This document shows positions 1-8,942 of a stretch of 64,000 bases of DNA, piece by piece. The stretch is taken from the NCBI RefSeq assembly GCF_004116335.1, contig NZ_PDKN01000005.1:62001-126000 (forward strand). The letters run 5' to 3'. Position 1 is the first letter of the stretch, and every line of letters starts with the position of its first letter. Both the position numbers and the translations under genes were made by a program. This stretch comes from Candidatus Marinarcus aquaticus (GTDB taxonomy: Bacteria > Campylobacterota > Campylobacteria > Campylobacterales > Arcobacteraceae). The notes below the pieces were generated by a model, which ran no database searches, had not been told where the DNA came from, and saw only the letters and a program-made list of their open reading frames with translations.

Positions 1-416
1 CAAAAACAGTAGAACAACAATGTTTTGGTTTTGGTGCCGTTTCTTTGGAGGATTTTTTACATAAATTGCTCAGTGGAGAGAATATTGATTTGGATTTGGT
101 GGCGCTTTTAGATGAGGGGATGAATGAGATTTATCTCATTACTCAAATTACAGCTTTTATCCAACAACTCTTTATGATAAGTGCGTATGCCAGAACCGTA
201 GGTGCACCTAATGCCAAAGAGATTTTAGGCTTTGTTCCTCCCAAACCTGTGTGGGAAAAGAAGAGTAAACTTGCTATTTCAATTAAACCCAATACTTTTT
301 TAGAGATGATGGATTTTTTAAATCATTTAGAGTTAGAGCTGAAAACTTTGAAAATAAATGACCAAAATGCATATGTGCAAGCTCACCTTAGAAAATTTTC
401 AGCTTTGTTTAGATAA
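1..416 (+). CDS. holA: DNA polymerase III delta subunit, C-terminal part
   Basis: The reading frame is open from the window edge, so the gene begins upstream and only about 137 C-terminal residues are seen. A TTG at 45 is an internal codon, not a convincing start. The segment has the helical, leucine-rich character of the delta C-terminal domain, including the stretch ALLDEGMNEIYLITQITAF and the proline-rich piece GFVPPKPVW. Delta opens the beta clamp as part of the clamp loader. The call rests mainly on position directly before rpsF-ssb-rpsR, an arrangement known in other Campylobacterota, because sequence similarity between delta proteins is weak. Confidence 0.7.
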   Translation, partial: KTVEQQCFGFGAVSLEDFLHKLLSGENIDLDLVALLDEGMNEIYLITQITAFIQQLFMISAYARTVGAPNAKEILGFVPPKPVWEKKSKLAISIKPNTFLEMMDFLNHLELELKTLKINDQNAYVQAHLRKFSALFR

Positions 417-483
417 AATCACAGACTTTATAAAAAACCTTGCTGATATTTTAGAATACCGGCGAAATCTAGAAGGAGATTAA

Positions 484-837
484 ATGTCAAAAGTTAAACA
501 TTATGAAACAATGTTTATTTTGAAGCCAACGCTAACTGAAGAAGAGACTGCGGCTCAAATCGATTTAGTTAAATCTAACATCGAAAAAAATGGTGGTGAG
601 ATCGTTGCATGCGATGATATGGGTACTCGACCTTTAGCATACGAGATTCAAAAGAACAAAAGAGGTTACTATTTCGTAGCTTACTTTAAAGCTGCTCCAA
701 GTGCAATCTTAGAGTTAGAGAGAAACTACAGAATCAACGAAAACATTATCCGATTCATTTTTATTAAATATGAGAGCAAAAAAGAAGTTGTTGCATGGAC
801 AAAAATGAGTGAAGAGGCTGCTAAAAAAGCAAACTAA
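484..837 (+). CDS. rpsF: 30S ribosomal protein S6
   Basis: This is ribosomal protein S6 of the small-subunit platform, which pairs with S18. The 117-residue protein starts with the typical [17 protein letters not shown] strand and ends with a lysine- and alanine-rich tail. The start is fixed by a strong AGAAGGAGAT ribosome binding site. It lies 21 nt before ssb and two genes before rpsR, the usual S6-SSB-S18 operon. S6 and S18 regulate this operon in other bacteria; no such RNA structure was verified here. Confidence 0.96.
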   Translation: MSKVKHYETMFILKPTLTEEETAAQIDLVKSNIEKNGGEIVACDDMGTRPLAYEIQKNKRGYYFVAYFKAAPSAILELERNYRINENIIRFIFIKYESKKEVVAWTKMSEEAAKKAN

Positions 838-858
838 TCAATAAGATAGGAACCTGTT

Positions 859-1380
859 ATGTATAATAAAGTAGTAATGGTCGGAAATTTAACCAGAGAT
901 ATTGAATTAAGATATTTACCAAGTGGTGCAGCAATTGCTAAAAGTGCAATCGCAACTTCTTATAAATATAAAACATCAACTGGAGAACAAAAAGATGAAG
1001 TTTGTTTTTTAGATTTCAATATTTTTGGAAGAAGTGCAGAAGTTGCAAATCAATATTTACGAAAAGGTTCTAAAGTTTTATTAGAAGGGCGACTTGTATT
1101 AGAGCAGTGGACAGCACAAGATGGAACAAACAGAAGTAAACACTCTTTAAGAGTGGACAACATGAAAATGTTGGATTCTAAATCTGATGCTCAAAACAAC
1201 ACTCAAGGTGATTATAACAACTCAGAGTATGCTCAATCAAATGCGAACCAATATGGACAAGGGCAACAACCAAATAACTATGGTAATGCTCCTCAACAAG
1301 GTGGTGGTATGAGTAACCAACCAAAACAAGAGTACTCAATACCTGAAATTGATATTGATGAAGACGAAATACCGTTTTAG
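859..1380 (+). CDS. ssb: Single-stranded DNA-binding protein
   Basis: SSB coats single-stranded DNA during replication, repair and recombination. The 173-residue protein has an N-terminal OB fold (about 1-108, with NKVVMVGNLTRDIELRY and FGRSAEVANQYLRKGS). A Gln/Asn/Gly-rich linker follows (about 115-155), and the protein ends in the acidic tip DIDEDEIPF that recruits partner proteins. It sits between rpsF and rpsR with short gaps and is probably cotranscribed with them. Confidence 0.96.
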   Translation: MYNKVVMVGNLTRDIELRYLPSGAAIAKSAIATSYKYKTSTGEQKDEVCFLDFNIFGRSAEVANQYLRKGSKVLLEGRLVLEQWTAQDGTNRSKHSLRVDNMKMLDSKSDAQNNTQGDYNNSEYAQSNANQYGQGQQPNNYGNAPQQGGGMSNQPKQEYSIPEIDIDEDEIPF

Positions 1381-1394
1381 AATAAGGATATACA

Positions 1395-1652
1395 ATGGCT
1401 GAAAGAAGAAAATACGGAAAAAAATATTGTAAATATACTGAGATGAAAGTTGATTTCATTGACTATAAAAATGTAGATTTACTTAAATTATCTATGAGTG
1501 AAAGAGGAAAAATTATGCCTCGAAGACTTACTGGTAACTCTAAAAGTGCTCAAGAGATGGTAGAAATGGCAATCAAAAGAGCAAGACACATGGCATTAGT
1601 TCCATATATTGTTGATACTAAAAACGTTACTGACGCAGCATTCGCTAGATAA
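1395..1652 (+). CDS. rpsR: 30S ribosomal protein S18
   Basis: S18 binds next to S6 on the 30S platform. The 85-residue protein carries the conserved core ending in [20 protein letters not shown]. The ATG at 1395 follows AATAAGGATATACA. It is the last gene of the rpsF-ssb-rpsR operon and is followed within about 20 nt by a strong intrinsic terminator. Confidence 0.96.
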   Translation: MAERRKYGKKYCKYTEMKVDFIDYKNVDLLKLSMSERGKIMPRRLTGNSKSAQEMVEMAIKRARHMALVPYIVDTKNVTDAAFAR

Positions 1653-1671
1653 GTAAAAGTTTACGACAAGG

Positions 1672-1704
1672 AAAAAGGGGAAGCAGATTGCTTCCCCTTT
1701 TTTT
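1672..1704 (+). terminator. Intrinsic terminator of the rpsF operon
   Basis: AAAAAGGGGAAGCA and TGCTTCCCCTTTTTTT form a stem of 9 G/C-rich pairs plus A/T pairs around a three-base loop, ending in seven T. It follows rpsR directly. Confidence 0.93.
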
Positions 1705-1732
1705 ATGCCTTATTTAAAATCCATCTTTTAAC

Positions 1733-1826
1733 AAATCTCTTCGTCATACAGAGAAATTTTTTGCTCATTTATTTATAGTAAATTTACTTCTAAATTTATT
1801 TCTCTTTCTTGAACTTCTTTAAAATA
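1733..1826. repeat. Dispersed hairpin-rich repeat, copy A
   Basis: This roughly 95-base segment aligns with 36770-36864. Shared blocks in the same order are CAGAGAAATTTT or CAGAAATTTT, CTCATTTA, TAGTAAA, AAATTT, CTC, CTTGAAC and CTTTAAAATA or CTTAAAATA. Both copies follow the terminator of a conserved housekeeping gene. The leading inverted repeat is imperfect in this copy. No coding potential is seen. Confidence 0.6.
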
Positions 1827-1923
1827 TAAATTTTTATTTTGATGTTTTATCTTTATATACATTGATAAAAAGCTAAGAATTAGAAAATACTTTGCTATAA
1901 AAAGCAAGTGTGCACTTTCTGCA

Positions 1924-3900
1924 TTAATTAATTAAATGCATGAAGTGCATGTGTTTCTCATACTGGTCAACCACATCATTTCGAATGCTCTCTTTATCCC
2001 ATCCCATGATATCATAATCTTGCCCCCCTTCAATGAGGTAGACGATTGCACAATAATAGAGTTCATCCTCTTCTGTGCTCTCACCGCTTTCATCATAAGT
2101 AAATGTAGGTTTTGAACGAGAGACATTTTTAACTTGGTATAAAAAGTTTTTATTTTCACCAAAATTGGTCTCTTCTCCCAGATTAACAACCAACGTAATT
2201 TTATCTTTACTTTCACTCATATTGACTTCAGCATCTAAGGCATTTTTCTGTAAGACTTTGGCCACATCTTCAAGCGCAGGTTGTACCACTTTTTCTAAGA
2301 AGCGATGCACATTTTTTTCAGTGGGATAATTCACAAGGTTGTTTAATCGTTTGTCCCAATCGTCTGCGTTGGAGGTGGTGTTTGTAAAGCTTGTAGAGTA
2401 TTGAAGACTCTCTTTTTTAGCAATATCCAGCCGTAAAGCTTTAATCAAACCATACGTTGCAACAAGTAAAACAATACTAAAAGGTAAAGCACTGGCAATG
2501 GTCATGGTTTGAAGAGCAGCCAAGCCTCCTGCAAGGATTAAAATAGAGGCAATGACACCTTCTCCCACTGCCCAATAGACTCGTTGCCATATTGGCGTGT
2601 CATCGTGTCCATTTGAACACAACATATCAATGACCATTGACCCAGAATCTGAAGAGGTAACAAAGAAGACAATAACCATAATCGTTGCAACTACTGAGGT
2701 AAATGCACTGAAAGGGAAGTGCTCTAAAAAGGCAAACAGTGCAAGAGTAACGTCGTTGGATACGGTTGCTCCCAACTGCGTAAATCCTTCATTTAAAATA
2801 AGATGAATGGCAGAATTCCCAAAAAAAGTCATCCACATCAAGGTAAACCCAGTTGGTACTAATAAGACACCTAAGGTAAACTCTTTGATGGTTCGTCCTC
2901 GTGAGATTCTTGCAATAAAAAGCCCCACAAATGGCGACCAAGAAATCCACCATGCCCAATAAAGAATTGTCCACCCTCCAATCCAATCGGTTTTTTCATA
3001 CGCAAAAAGGTTAAAAGTACTGCTTAAAATATTGGAAGCATAAGAACCGAGGTTTTGTACATAGGCTTGTAGTAAAAAGACGGTGGGACCAGCAACCAAA
3101 ATAAACAGCATAAGGCCTACGGCTAAAAGCAGATTGATTTCAGATAAACGTTTGATCCCTTTATCTAAACCCGTGGTCACAGAAAGCGTTGCTAAAGCAG
3201 TAATGGCTAAAATAAGTATCACTTGAGAAAATGTTGAAACAGGTATATCCCATAAGTAATTCAACCCTGTATTGACTTGTAAAACCCCATATCCCAATGA
3301 CGTCGCAACACCAAAAAGTGTACCAATAACCGCAAAGATATCCACGGCATGTCCAATGGGACCATAAATCTTATCCCCGATAATAGGATACAAAGCAGAA
3401 CGAAGTGTTAAAGGAAGATTGTGTCGATAACTAAAAAACGCTAAAATAATAGCAACAATAGCATAAATGGCCCAAGCATGTAAGCCCCAGTGAAAGAAAG
3501 TTAAACGCATGGCTTGTCGTGCAGCCTCAACGGTACTTCCATCTCCTACTGGAGGATTTAAAAAGTGCATCACTGGTTCTGCTACACCAAAGAACATCAA
3601 TCCAATACCCATACCTGCAGAAAAAAGCATGGCAAACCATGAGAGATTATTATAATCAGCTGTTGAGTGATCTGGACCTAGTTTGATGTCTCCATATTTT
3701 GAAAAGGCTAAAAAGGCAACAGTAATGAGAATGATGGCTACTGTAAGCACATAAAACCAACTGCCGTTTTCAACAATCACAGCTTGTAAGTGTTTGAAAA
3801 AGGCATCGGCTATTTTTGGAAAAATAGAAGCGAAAAGAGCTAGAACTAGGATAAGTCCGGATGAGATAAAAAATACAGTTTTATTTAATTTGGCAGTCAC
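1924..3900 (-). CDS. BCCT-family transporter (betaine/choline/carnitine type)
   Basis: This is an inner-membrane secondary transporter for a quaternary-ammonium or similar osmolyte. The 658-residue protein shows about twelve hydrophobic segments. It contains the family signature around residues 305-340, with WTILYWAWWISWSPFVGLFI and ARISRGRTIKEF, and the substrate-box-like GMGIGLMFFGVAEP near residue 95. The last ~150 residues are a hydrophilic C-terminal extension, as in BetT-type carriers, where such tails sense osmolarity. The substrate cannot be read from sequence; choline or glycine betaine is likely. No betaine synthesis genes lie nearby. Confidence 0.92.
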   Translation of the reverse strand: MTAKLNKTVFFISSGLILVLALFASIFPKIADAFFKHLQAVIVENGSWFYVLTVAIILITVAFLAFSKYGDIKLGPDHSTADYNNLSWFAMLFSAGMGIGLMFFGVAEPVMHFLNPPVGDGSTVEAARQAMRLTFFHWGLHAWAIYAIVAIILAFFSYRHNLPLTLRSALYPIIGDKIYGPIGHAVDIFAVIGTLFGVATSLGYGVLQVNTGLNYLWDIPVSTFSQVILILAITALATLSVTTGLDKGIKRLSEINLLLAVGLMLFILVAGPTVFLLQAYVQNLGSYASNILSSTFNLFAYEKTDWIGGWTILYWAWWISWSPFVGLFIARISRGRTIKEFTLGVLLVPTGFTLMWMTFFGNSAIHLILNEGFTQLGATVSNDVTLALFAFLEHFPFSAFTSVVATIMVIVFFVTSSDSGSMVIDMLCSNGHDDTPIWQRVYWAVGEGVIASILILAGGLAALQTMTIASALPFSIVLLVATYGLIKALRLDIAKKESLQYSTSFTNTTSNADDWDKRLNNLVNYPTEKNVHRFLEKVVQPALEDVAKVLQKNALDAEVNMSESKDKITLVVNLGEETNFGENKNFLYQVKNVSRSKPTFTYDESGESTEEDELYYCAIVYLIEGGQDYDIMGWDKESIRNDVVDQYEKHMHFMHLIN

Positions 3901-3984
3901 AGTGGGTTTCCTCTATATAATGATACTTTCATTATATAGAAAAAAGATAATAGTGTATTGAAAGAAGCAATGTAAAGTAAGATT

Positions 3985-5388
3985 TTATTGTTTTTCCCAC
4001 ACTACGCCATTGGGTGTATCCATCACAGAAATCCCTAAAGCAGTGAGTTCATCTCGTACATTATCCGCAGTTTCAAAATCTTTTGCTTTTTTTGCTTCAT
4101 TACGTTTGGCAATAAGTTCCTCGATTTTTGTAATCATTTGTTCATCGATTCCAAATTGGAAGTAGCTGTAAGCATCTTGAAGTCCAACCCCTAATATCTC
4201 TGCAACATACTCTAAGTTGGCAATCAACTCTTTTTTAAAGTTTTTATTTTTAGGCTCTTTATCAAGCGTCTCATTGGCATGATTGATCATCTCATCAACT
4301 ATTGCAAGAGCTTTTGAAGAGTTCATATCATCATTAAGGGCGCTTAAGAGACTCTCTTGAAAGGTTTTATTGACACTGCTTGCACCCATTCCATAGACTC
4401 TCTTTTTCACTCGATAAAGTTTATCAAGTCTTTTTTTTGAGGCGAGCAAATCCTCTTCATTGAAGTTAAAATCTGTTCGATAGTGTGCGGTTAAGATATA
4501 AAATCGTACCACTTCTCCCATATACACTTTTAAAATATCTTTTAAGAAAAAGGAGTTGCCCAAAGACTTACTCATTTTCTCCCCATTGACATTGACAAAG
4601 CCGTTATGAATCCAATATTTTGCAAGATTTTTCCCTGTAGCACATCGTGTTTGTGCTGCTTCATTTTCATGGTGAGGGAAAAGCAAGTCTGCTCCACCAC
4701 CGTGAATATCGATTTGATACTCTTTATTTTCATACGCTAAATGCTTGTTAATCATCGCACTGCACTCAATGTGCCATCCTGGTCGTCCTTTTCCAAATGA
4801 GGCTTCAAAAGTGATGTTTTCATCTGCTTTGACTTTCCACAGTGCAAAATCTTTTTGATTTCTTTTTTGTGAGTTCTCTTCGACTCTTGCTTGGGCATTT
4901 TCATCTTCAAAACGATGGCTGAGACTGCCGTATGTGCCATCTTTTGATGTATCAAAATAGACCCCATCATCAATGATATAAGCCGTATCTTTTTTTAAAA
5001 GCGTTTCAATCATCTCTTTCATGGCTTCAAGATTATCGGTGGCTTTGGGTTCAAGTGTATTGGGCAACACATTCAGTGCATCCATATCTTTTTGATATTC
5101 ATTGATGTAGTGTGTGGTGATTTCTTCTAATGAGAGGTTTTTCTCTTGCATTTTTTTGATGATTTTATCATCAATATCGGTGAAGTTTTTGGTCATGGTC
5201 ACTTCATACCCATTGGCTTTTAAGACTCGGTGCAGTAAATCAAATGCAATGGCACTTCGTGCATGACCCAAGTGTGAATCATCATACACAGTAGGCCCAC
5301 AGACATACACACGTGCTTTGTTTTTTTCTAAAGAGACAAAAGGCTCTTTACTTTTTTTAACCGAATCATAAAAAGACAATGCGTTCAT
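3985..5388 (-). CDS. cysS: Cysteinyl-tRNA synthetase
   Basis: The enzyme charges tRNA-Cys. The 467-residue protein has the HIGH-type motif HLGH (residues 39-42), the zinc-ligand Cys in YVCGPTVYD (Cys30), the second zinc-site region WHIECSAM and the KMSKS loop NGEKMSKSLGN (about 270). Its ATG overlaps the stop of nusA by one base (TAATG), so the two are translationally coupled. nusA-cysS is transcribed away from the HP0268-like gene. Confidence 0.97.
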   Translation of the reverse strand: MNALSFYDSVKKSKEPFVSLEKNKARVYVCGPTVYDDSHLGHARSAIAFDLLHRVLKANGYEVTMTKNFTDIDDKIIKKMQEKNLSLEEITTHYINEYQKDMDALNVLPNTLEPKATDNLEAMKEMIETLLKKDTAYIIDDGVYFDTSKDGTYGSLSHRFEDENAQARVEENSQKRNQKDFALWKVKADENITFEASFGKGRPGWHIECSAMINKHLAYENKEYQIDIHGGGADLLFPHHENEAAQTRCATGKNLAKYWIHNGFVNVNGEKMSKSLGNSFFLKDILKVYMGEVVRFYILTAHYRTDFNFNEEDLLASKKRLDKLYRVKKRVYGMGASSVNKTFQESLLSALNDDMNSSKALAIVDEMINHANETLDKEPKNKNFKKELIANLEYVAEILGVGLQDAYSYFQFGIDEQMITKIEELIAKRNEAKKAKDFETADNVRDELTALGISVMDTPNGVVWEKQ

Positions 5389-6560
5389 TATTTAAACAAT
5401 GCCTCCAATGATGTTGTATCGTTGGTTCTGTCTTGTGAAGCACCTTCTGAATCACTTGTAGGCATACTTGTTCCGCCCACCTCTTTGAGTTCAATGGTAC
5501 ATTGTGTGAGCATTGAAGCCAATCGGATATTTAAACCTGCTTTTCCAATTGCTTTTGACTTTTGATCACTTGGAATAGTAACAATGGCTTTATCTTTTTC
5601 GCCCTCAACGGTTGATTTCTCAATGACCACACTGTTGATAATAGCAGGTGAAAGTGCACGTGAAATAAACATTTCAGGAATGGTTGAGTACTCAACGCAG
5701 TCAATGCTCTCACCATTGAGTTGTTGGCTCACTGCAGAGATTCTCACCCCTTTAACACCCACCACTGAACCAATCGGGTCTATTGTAGATTCAATGGTAC
5801 TTAAAGCGATTTTTGCTCGGCTTCCAGGGATTCTGGCACTGGCTTCAATGGTCACTCGTTCATCTTTGAGTTCAGGCACTTCAAGTTTTAAAAGGGCTTC
5901 TAAGAATTTTGGAGATGTTCGTGAAAGTTCAATGATAAGCCCATTGGTTTTATCAATATTCACCCCTTTTACGACTGCTTTTAAGTTATCACCCACTTTA
6001 AAGCTTTCACCCTTGATTCGGCTCTTTCTTGGAAGCATTCCTTTGACTTCGCCAATCTCCACAAAAGTGTTCTCGCTTCGATCAACTCGTGTAACACTTC
6101 CGTTGATAATTTTCCCAATTTTGTCTTGGTATTTACTCATTAAGGTTTGTTCTAAAAATCGTTGAATTCGATATTCGAAATTGTTGTTTAATATGGTGGC
6201 GGCATTTCTTCCCATGTTTTCAAACTCTAGTTCGTACTCCATGAAGTCACCAATTTCTAAATCGGGATCAATGTCGCATGCTTCTGTGATGGTAATAAAA
6301 TTCTCTTTATTAATAGGGTTTCCGTATAAGTCAACTTCTTCACCCGTTAATCGTTTGTCATCATCAGCTACGACTTCAATTTTTTGGAACAGTTTTAACT
6401 GTTTATTGACGCGATCAATTTCTGCATCAAATGTGAGTGTGTCATCCACCATTTTCTTTGCAGTGATAATAAGAGCCTCTTTTAAAGCCTCTTCAATCTC
6501 AGTAATTTTTAATCCCTTTTCATATGCTATTGAATCTAAAATATCAATAATTTTATCCAT
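5388..6560 (-). CDS. nusA: Transcription termination/antitermination factor NusA
   Basis: NusA binds RNA polymerase and nascent RNA and modulates pausing, termination and antitermination. The 390-residue protein has the N-terminal polymerase-binding domain (about 1-130), an S1 domain (about 140-205, NGSVTRVDRSENTFVEIGEV) and KH domains (about 205-345, with DPIGSVVGVKGVRI and SKAIGKAGLNIRLAS). It lacks the C-terminal acidic repeats of E. coli NusA, which is normal in this phylum. The ATG at 6560 is diverged by 167 bp from the next gene. Confidence 0.96.
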   Translation of the reverse strand: MDKIIDILDSIAYEKGLKITEIEEALKEALIITAKKMVDDTLTFDAEIDRVNKQLKLFQKIEVVADDDKRLTGEEVDLYGNPINKENFITITEACDIDPDLEIGDFMEYELEFENMGRNAATILNNNFEYRIQRFLEQTLMSKYQDKIGKIINGSVTRVDRSENTFVEIGEVKGMLPRKSRIKGESFKVGDNLKAVVKGVNIDKTNGLIIELSRTSPKFLEALLKLEVPELKDERVTIEASARIPGSRAKIALSTIESTIDPIGSVVGVKGVRISAVSQQLNGESIDCVEYSTIPEMFISRALSPAIINSVVIEKSTVEGEKDKAIVTIPSDQKSKAIGKAGLNIRLASMLTQCTIELKEVGGTSMPTSDSEGASQDRTNDTTSLEALFK

Positions 6561-6681
6561 GTATTAACCCTTAAAATTTTAACATTGAAATGATAAAAAA
6601 TGATTTTCAATGTGATGTAGATAGATATTATATCTAAAACTACTTTGATATCTCTTTATACAAATTAAAGTGATTTTTAGA

Positions 6682-6687
6682 TAAAAT
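6682..6687 (+). promoter_or_regulatory. Candidate -10 box for the HP0268-like/miaB operon
   Basis: TTTTTAGATAAAATATT contains a TAAAAT element of the Campylobacterota type preceded by a T-rich stretch, about 40 nt before the ATG at 6728. A near-identical TTTTTTAGATAAAATTAAAA lies before pyrB. Confidence 0.5.
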
Positions 6688-6727
6688 ATTTGACTTATCT
6701 TAAACATACATACAAAGGGTTAATACA

Positions 6728-6970
6728 ATGGACGTATTATTAGCACGAAAAGAGCTTACAGAAAAACCAAAGAAGGTTCAACTTGATAAATTGATTGAAC
6801 AATTAAAAGAAGCAGGAGAGAAGATTTTCTATTTCGACAAAGATAATTCACATAAAGATATGATGGCATTAGTGGATACATTAGAAGCAGAAGGTTTTAA
6901 CGTATACTTTAGAGAGGTACGATATGGTCTTGCTGATGATGAATATATGTATGAGGTGCACGCACTTTAA
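6728..6970 (+). CDS. HP0268-family small nuclease-like protein
   Basis: The 80-residue protein matches the Helicobacter pylori HP0268 family in length and in the segments IFYFDKDNSHKDM, EGFNVYFREVRYG and the end YMYEVHAL. HP0268 was reported to have DNA-nicking and RNase activity; whether this copy does is unknown. It lies 22 nt before miaB, the same neighbour as in H. pylori, and diverges from nusA. The start follows AAAGGGTTAATACA. Confidence 0.85.
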   Translation: MDVLLARKELTEKPKKVQLDKLIEQLKEAGEKIFYFDKDNSHKDMMALVDTLEAEGFNVYFREVRYGLADDEYMYEVHAL

Positions 6971-6992
6971 GAGTTAGGAATCAGAGACGTTA

Positions 6993-8312
6993 ATGCAAAA
7001 TAAAGAAGAATCAAAAAAACTATTTATTCAAACGTTGGGGTGTCAAATGAACGACACCGACTCTGCTCATATTGCTGCTGAGTTAAACAAACATAAAAAC
7101 TACACTCCAACACACAATATTGAAGAGGCTGACCTTATTATTATCAATACCTGTTCGGTTCGAGAAAAACCTGTACAGAAACTATTCTCAGAGATTGGTC
7201 AGTTTAACACTAAGAAAAAAGAGGGTGCTAAGATTGGGGTTTGCGGATGTACGGCAAGCCACTTGGGCGAAGATATTATTAAAAGAGCACCTTATGTTGA
7301 TTTTGTCGTAGGGGCTCGAAATATTTCTAAAATAAAAGATGTGGTTGATACCAAAGGTGCTGTAGAGATCGCTATTGATAATGATGACAGTACGTATGAG
7401 TTTGCACGTGCAGAAACATCGATGTATAAAACTTCGGTTAATATTTCGATTGGATGCGATAAAGAGTGTACATACTGTATTGTTCCTGCAACACGAGGGG
7501 ATGAAATCTCTATTCCACCTGAAATGATTGTGGAACAAATCAAAAAAGATGTCGCTAATGGGGCCGTTGAAGTGATGCTTTTAGGACAAAATGTCAATTC
7601 ATATGGACGTCGGTTCAGTGATAAACGTGAGAAAACAACGTTTACAAAACTGCTTCAAGAGGTCTCAAAAATTGATGGCTTAGAGCGTATTCGATTTACC
7701 TCTCCTCACCCATTGCACATGGATGATGAGTTCATTGAAGAGTTTGCACAAAATCCCAAAATCTCAAAATGCATTCACATGCCACTTCAAAGTGGATCAA
7801 CCAATATCTTAAAAGCGATGAAACGAGGATACACCAAAGAGTGGTTTTTAAATCGTGCAAAAAAAATCAGAGAATTGGTTCCAAATGTGCGAATTACCAC
7901 GGATATCATTGTGGCATTCCCGGGTGAAACGCAAGAGGATTTTGAAGACACCATTGATGTGATTGAGCAAGTGAAGTTCGACCAAATTTTCAATTTCAAA
8001 TACTCTCCACGACCAAACACGGCTGCACTTGCATTAGAAGAACAAACTGTACCCGATGAAATTGGAAGTAAACGACTTATTGAAGTGATTGAACTGCATA
8101 AAAAGCATCAAAGTGAATTGATGCAAGTCAATGTAGGAAAAACCATGACCGTGCTGTTTGAAAACCTTAAACCCAATGGAGAGATTTCAGGCTTTACAGA
8201 TAACTACTGTCAGGTTTTTGTCAAAGGAAGTGATGAATTGTTGGGGCAGTTTGTGGATGTTAAAATCACAGAAGCAACAAGAACGGCGTTAAAAGGTGAA
8301 ATTGTAAAGTAA
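6993..8312 (+). CDS. miaB: tRNA-2-methylthio-N6-isopentenyladenosine synthase MiaB
   Basis: MiaB is a radical SAM enzyme that adds a methylthio group to i6A37 of tRNAs reading UNN codons. The 439-residue protein has the N-terminal domain with three cluster cysteines ([26 protein letters not shown]). The radical SAM motif CDKECTYC follows at about 154-161, and a C-terminal TRAM domain covers about 370-435. The ATG at 6993 follows AGTTAGGAATCAGAGACGTTA. It is tightly linked to the genes on both sides. Confidence 0.96.
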   Translation: MQNKEESKKLFIQTLGCQMNDTDSAHIAAELNKHKNYTPTHNIEEADLIIINTCSVREKPVQKLFSEIGQFNTKKKEGAKIGVCGCTASHLGEDIIKRAPYVDFVVGARNISKIKDVVDTKGAVEIAIDNDDSTYEFARAETSMYKTSVNISIGCDKECTYCIVPATRGDEISIPPEMIVEQIKKDVANGAVEVMLLGQNVNSYGRRFSDKREKTTFTKLLQEVSKIDGLERIRFTSPHPLHMDDEFIEEFAQNPKISKCIHMPLQSGSTNILKAMKRGYTKEWFLNRAKKIRELVPNVRITTDIIVAFPGETQEDFEDTIDVIEQVKFDQIFNFKYSPRPNTAALALEEQTVPDEIGSKRLIEVIELHKKHQSELMQVNVGKTMTVLFENLKPNGEISGFTDNYCQVFVKGSDELLGQFVDVKITEATRTALKGEIVK

Positions 8313-8313
8313 C

Positions 8314-8931
8314 ATGAAAGAGTTCTTAAGAAAAACCGTCATACCTTACTTACTGCAACTCTTTGTTCGATTCATCTATTTAACAAACAAAAAACGCTAC
8401 TTCTATGCCAAGGTAGATGAGAAGAGACCATTGATTATTGCAATGTGGCATGGGGATCTATTGATGCAACCATTGAACTACCGACACTTTAGAAAAAATG
8501 GAAAAGTGAAGGTGATTGTCAGTGAGCATCGTGATGGCGAATTAATTAAAAAAATTGTACAATACCTAGGCGTTGGAGGGATTGATGGTTCCAGTTCAAA
8601 AGGGGGATTAAAAGCCTTAATGAATGCCATCAAAGAGATAAAGCAAGGTAATGACGTGGCCATCACACCCGATGGTCCAAGAGGACCACGATTCAGTGTG
8701 GCCAATGGAATCGTTGCCATAGCACAAAAAACCGATTGCCAAATTGTTGCACTCAATGCACAACCCAGTAAATATTGGCAGTTTAAATCATGGGATAAAT
8801 TTGTAGTGCCTAAACCATTTGGACGTATTGATTTTTATGTGGGAGAACCATTTAGTATCACGGGGTTAGAGATGGATGACGCAAAGGCACTCATACGAGA
8901 GAAACTGCATCAAAATAATGTAATGAAATAA
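8314..8931 (+). CDS. DUF374 / lysophospholipid acyltransferase-like protein
   Basis: The 205-residue protein carries the DUF374 pattern: MWHGDLLMQPL near the N terminus, VSEHRDGELI, GGIDGSSSKGG and TPDGPRGPRFSVANGIVAIA. The family is related to PlsC-type acyltransferases and is often placed in lipid A or phospholipid remodelling; the substrate is not known. It starts one base after the miaB stop, so translation is probably coupled. The same order (HP0268-like, miaB, DUF374) is known in H. pylori and Campylobacter. Confidence 0.85.
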   Translation: MKEFLRKTVIPYLLQLFVRFIYLTNKKRYFYAKVDEKRPLIIAMWHGDLLMQPLNYRHFRKNGKVKVIVSEHRDGELIKKIVQYLGVGGIDGSSSKGGLKALMNAIKEIKQGNDVAITPDGPRGPRFSVANGIVAIAQKTDCQIVALNAQPSKYWQFKSWDKFVVPKPFGRIDFYVGEPFSITGLEMDDAKALIREKLHQNNVMK

Positions 8932-8942
8932 TCGAGGGGATC

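Noticed and set aside
2597-2806. Plus-strand ORF inside the BCCT gene
   Set aside because: It is antisense to a clear membrane transporter, has no ribosome binding site and resembles no protein.
5584-6567. Two long plus-strand ORFs opposite nusA
   Set aside because: They are shadows of nusA; their composition (Ser/Leu-rich) is what antisense of a conserved gene gives.
6590-6625. ACATTGAAA/TTTCAATGT inverted repeat in the nusA leader
   Set aside because: A nine-base AT-rich repeat with a long loop is weak; no supporting feature was found.
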